Shown piece after piece: positions 6,786-8,678 of a DNA stretch of 8,678 nucleotides. The notes beneath the pieces are model-generated. The model saw nothing but the letters and a program-made list of their open reading frames with translations, searched no databases and was not told where the DNA came from. Within the stretch, counting starts at the first letter, position 1; the number at the start of each line of letters is the position of its first letter. A program made the translations under genes and the position numbers. The stretch covers positions 1-8,678 of the forward strand of contig CABUWA010000077.1 of the NCBI GenBank assembly GCA_902495085.1. The letters run 5' to 3'. The stretch comes from an uncultured Collinsella sp. GTDB lineage: Bacteria > Actinomycetota > Coriobacteriia > Coriobacteriales > Coriobacteriaceae.

Positions 6786-6910
6786 ATCCCTCGCTCAAAC
6801 GCCAACGCCGCAGCGCCGACGCCATGCACAACCAGCGCAAACACCACGCCGGCGGCACCGACATCAGCGGCAATGCGCCAATCGTTACGCGCTCAACATA
6901 TGCCTGCGGT

Positions 6911-6938
6911 ATCATATTGCGCCGTGTATCGTTTCCAA
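6911..6938 (-). promoter_or_regulatory. Candidate promoter of the ECF operon
   Basis: On the minus strand TTGGAA (6938-6933) and TATGAT (6916-6911) are 16 bases apart and match the sigma-70-type consensus at 4 and 5 of 6 positions. Transcription would begin near 6904, giving a leader of about 130 bases before GTG 6774. The leader has no riboswitch that I recognise. Confidence 0.4.
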
Positions 6939-6970
6939 ACGCACGTCTCTATAACGTAACAGGAGATCAC

Positions 6971-8383
6971 ATGGACGCAACCGCAATTATCCTCGCCGCC
7001 GGCGAGGGCACCCGCATGAAGTCGAACCACTGCAAGGTTTCGCACAAGATCCTGGGTAAGCCCATGGTCCAGTGGATCGTCGACGCCACCATCAAGGCCG
7101 GCTGCAGCCGCGTCGTGGTCGTCATCGGCAGCCACGCCGACGAGATGCGCGCCCTCATCGATGGCGCCTACGCCAACAGCGCCACCAAGGTCGAGTGCGT
7201 CGAGCAGACCGAGCGCCTGGGCACCGGCCACGCCGTGAAGGTCGCACTCGAGGCCTGCGGCATCACGCAAGGCCCGGTCGTCGTGCTCAACGGCGACTTA
7301 CCGCTCATCACCGCCGACACCGTCGCCAAGTTCGCGCAAACCGTCGCCACCGGCGAGCTCGCCTGCACCGTCATGACCATGACCCCGCCCGACCCCTTCG
7401 GCTACGGCCGCATCAAGCTGGGTGCCGATGGTCAGATCGAGCGCATCATCGAGCAGAAGGACTGCACGCCCGAGCAGGCCGCCACGCTGCTGGAGTGCAA
7501 TGCCGGCTGCTACGCCTTCGACGGCACGCAGCTCGCCGCCCACATTAACGAGATCGGCAACGACAACGCGCAGTCCGAGTACTATCTGCCCGACATGCTC
7601 GAGATCCTCAAGGGTCACGGCCAGGCGGTCTCCATCTTCCACTGTGACGACTACCGCGACGGCCTGGGCGTCAACAGCCGCATCCAGCTCGCGCAGCTCA
7701 CCGCCATCGCGCGCGACCGCATCAACGAGCACTGGATGGCCGAGGGCGTCACGTTCATCGATCCCACGCAGGCCTGGATCGGCCCCGACGCCGTTATCGG
7801 CCGCGACACCGTCGTGTGGCCGCAGACGCATCTGATCGGTCACGTCACCGTGGGCGAGGAGTGCCAGCTCGGCCCCAACAGCCGCCTCACCGACACTACC
7901 GTCGGCAGCGGCTGTACCATCGATGAGACCATCGCCATCGAGGCCGTCATCGAGAACGGCGTCGACTGCGGCCCGCGCGCCTACCTGCGCCCGGGCACCC
8001 ACATGCTCGACGGATCCAAGGCCGGCACGCACGTGGAGATCAAGAAGTCCACGATTGGCGAGGGCTCCAAGGTTCCGCACCTGTCCTACATCGGCGACAC
8101 CACCATGGGCTCCGGCGTCAACGTAGGCGCTGGCTCCATCACCTGCAACTACGACGGCGTGCACAAGCACAAGACCGTCATCGGCAACGATGCCTTCATC
8201 GGCTCCGACACCATGATGGTCGCGCCCGCCCAGATCGGCGACGGCGCGCTTGTGGCCGCCGGCTCTGTCATCACCGAGCCGGTCCCGGCCGACGCACTCG
8301 GCCTGGGCCGCGCCCGTCAGGTAAACATTGAGGGCTGGGCCGCCGATTATCGCCGCCGTCTGCACGAGGACGACGAGGTATAA
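6971..8383 (+). CDS. glmU: Bifunctional UDP-N-acetylglucosamine pyrophosphorylase / glucosamine-1-phosphate N-acetyltransferase
   Basis: This 470-residue cytoplasmic enzyme acetylates glucosamine-1-phosphate and then uridylylates it to UDP-GlcNAc, the precursor of peptidoglycan and cell-surface glycans. The N-terminal nucleotidyltransferase has LAAGEGTRMKS (8-18), EQTERLGTGHA (78-88), NGDLPLI (107-113), GYGRI (144-148), EQKD and ECNAGCYAF (175-183). The C-terminal left-handed beta helix (about 262-450) has RAYLRPGTHM (336-345), KVPHLSYIGD with the catalytic-type H370, GSGVNVGAGSITCNYDG (379-395) and the final GRARQVNIEGW. ATG 6971 follows AGGAG by five to six bases. The reading frame stays open upstream to 6764 but without a ribosome binding site. 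One oddity is HCKVSH (20-25), where most GlmU have Pro-Lys-Val. It is followed by a terminator and prs, a conserved neighbour in Gram-positive bacteria. Confidence 0.97.
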   Translation: MDATAIILAAGEGTRMKSNHCKVSHKILGKPMVQWIVDATIKAGCSRVVVVIGSHADEMRALIDGAYANSATKVECVEQTERLGTGHAVKVALEACGITQGPVVVLNGDLPLITADTVAKFAQTVATGELACTVMTMTPPDPFGYGRIKLGADGQIERIIEQKDCTPEQAATLLECNAGCYAFDGTQLAAHINEIGNDNAQSEYYLPDMLEILKGHGQAVSIFHCDDYRDGLGVNSRIQLAQLTAIARDRINEHWMAEGVTFIDPTQAWIGPDAVIGRDTVVWPQTHLIGHVTVGEECQLGPNSRLTDTTVGSGCTIDETIAIEAVIENGVDCGPRAYLRPGTHMLDGSKAGTHVEIKKSTIGEGSKVPHLSYIGDTTMGSGVNVGAGSITCNYDGVHKHKTVIGNDAFIGSDTMMVAPAQIGDGALVAAGSVITEPVPADALGLGRARQVNIEGWAADYRRRLHEDDEV

Positions 8384-8400
8384 CGTTTTACCAAGCATCT

Positions 8401-8433
8401 AAGGAGCTGTTCCATGGGGGGCGGCTCCTTTTT
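8401..8433 (+). terminator. Rho-independent terminator after glmU
   Basis: AAGGAGC (8401-8407) and GCTCCTT (8424-8430) form a 7-bp stem around 16 bases, followed by a T-run ending at 8433. It starts 18 bases after the glmU stop. The left arm also reads as a Shine-Dalgarno sequence for a 30-codon ORF, so the two readings conflict. Confidence 0.75.
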
Positions 8434-8506
8434 CTATCGTGACCTGCGCGACCGGATGAGTGGTCGGTTCGTGTCCGTTGACGGTAAAGACGTTATCAAG
8501 ACCTGA
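8414..8506 (+). CDS. Possible 30-residue small protein overlapping the glmU terminator
   Basis: An ATG at 8414 lies seven bases after AAGGAG and opens 30 codons to TGA 8504-8506. The peptide begins MGGGSFFYRDLRDRM and ends SVDGKDVIKT. It has no membrane segment and matches no family I recognise. The Shine-Dalgarno is the left arm of the terminator and the start codon is in its loop, so translation would need read-through or an alternative fold. Chance is a serious alternative. Confidence 0.2.
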   Translation: MGGGSFFYRDLRDRMSGRFVSVDGKDVIKT

Positions 8507-8576
8507 TAAGCCCCGTCGCGCGGTTACAATGCAAAAAGGCATCTATATGGCATTCGATGTATAAAGGAGAAGGGTA

Positions 8577-8678
8577 ATGCCGATTAATGATCCCGAGAAG
8601 TCGGAGAATATGCGCAAGTCCATCCGCGTGTATTCCGGTTCCTCCAACCGTCCCCTCGCTCAGAAGATTGCTGAGTAC
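8577..8678 (+). CDS. prs: Ribose-phosphate pyrophosphokinase (N-terminal fragment, runs off window)
   Basis: Thirty-four codons are visible, and the window ends exactly on a codon. The enzyme makes PRPP from ribose-5-phosphate and ATP for purine, pyrimidine, His, Trp and NAD synthesis. The call rests on SIRVYSGSSNRPLAQKIAEY, which matches the first strand and helix of PRPP synthetases, and on the glmU-prs order conserved in Gram-positives. ATG 8577 is seven bases after AAAGGAG. It adds a polar N-terminal extension of about a dozen residues relative to short family members; a second ATG (codon 12) has a GGAG only three bases away and is less likely. The catalytic region is outside the window. 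Confidence 0.88.
   Translation, partial: MPINDPEKSENMRKSIRVYSGSSNRPLAQKIAEY

Noticed and set aside
6775..6870. Second open frame in the ECF leader encoding a hydrophobic stretch (GVVFALVVHGVGAAALAF)
   Set aside because: It looks membrane-like but has no start with a ribosome binding site and runs into the shadow of EcfT. One base would have to be lost to fuse it to EcfT, and EcfT already has a complete family N-terminus.
6927..6955. TATAAC (6950-6955) as the glmU -10 box
   Set aside because: No acceptable -35 lies at 16-18 bases, and the start site would leave fewer than ten bases before the ATG, cutting into the ribosome binding site.
6764..6970. Upstream extension of the GlmU frame by 69 codons
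   Set aside because: The extension lacks any ribosome binding site, crosses the divergent ECF promoter region and is not GlmU-like. ATG 6971 has AGGAG and begins directly at the conserved first strand.
7298..8398. Minus-strand open frame of 366 codons opposite glmU
   Set aside because: It mirrors the GlmU beta-helix codons, is rich in repetitive Gly/Ala/Val/Asp, and overlaps a certain gene; high-GC shadow.
8478..8509. TTGACG ... TGATAA as a promoter for prs
   Set aside because: The hexamers are 20 bases apart, outside the usual 16-18. TACAAT at 8525-8530 is a better -10 but has no -35. Neither is strong enough to list.

Overview
The window is GC-rich and densely coded, with classic purine-rich ribosome binding sites (AGGAGG, AAAGGAG). 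It carries a dihydropteroate synthase/HPPK fusion, a fused double-ATPase ECF transporter and an adjacent glmU-prs pair. This points to a high-GC Gram-positive, most likely a Coriobacteriia/Collinsella-type actinobacterium. The taxonomic call is inference from style and gene content; no rRNA is present.

Layout, left to right. (1) Positions 1-1573, minus strand: a folate biosynthesis fusion, DHPS followed by HPPK, cut by the left window edge and carrying a roughly 130-residue low-complexity insert inside the DHPS barrel. (2) 1669-2421, minus: a zinc-binding Sir2-family NAD-dependent protein deacylase. A GC-rich hairpin lies between it and the folate gene. (3) 2558-3376, plus: an exonuclease III-family AP endonuclease, divergent from sir2. 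(4) 3377-3525: a convergent intergenic gap holding two imperfect-to-perfect palindromes. (5) 6774 down to 3526, minus: a compact ECF importer operon in the order T component, double-ATPase A component, S component, with junctions of a 1-nt overlap and a 4-nt gap. (6) 6971-8383, plus: glmU, divergent from the ECF operon, followed by a rho-independent terminator. (7) 8577-8678, plus: the first 34 codons of prs.

Most genes are housekeeping: folate synthesis, base-excision DNA repair, UDP-GlcNAc synthesis and PRPP synthesis. The ECF operon is a self-contained group I-type vitamin/micronutrient importer whose substrate cannot be read from sequence. The least ordinary signals are a 191-bp, AT-richer, palindrome-containing segment with inverted ends that sits in frame in the linker between the two ATPase domains, the large disordered insert in DHPS, and a small ORF whose Shine-Dalgarno sequence is one arm of the glmU terminator. 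No complete novel multi-gene system is evident.
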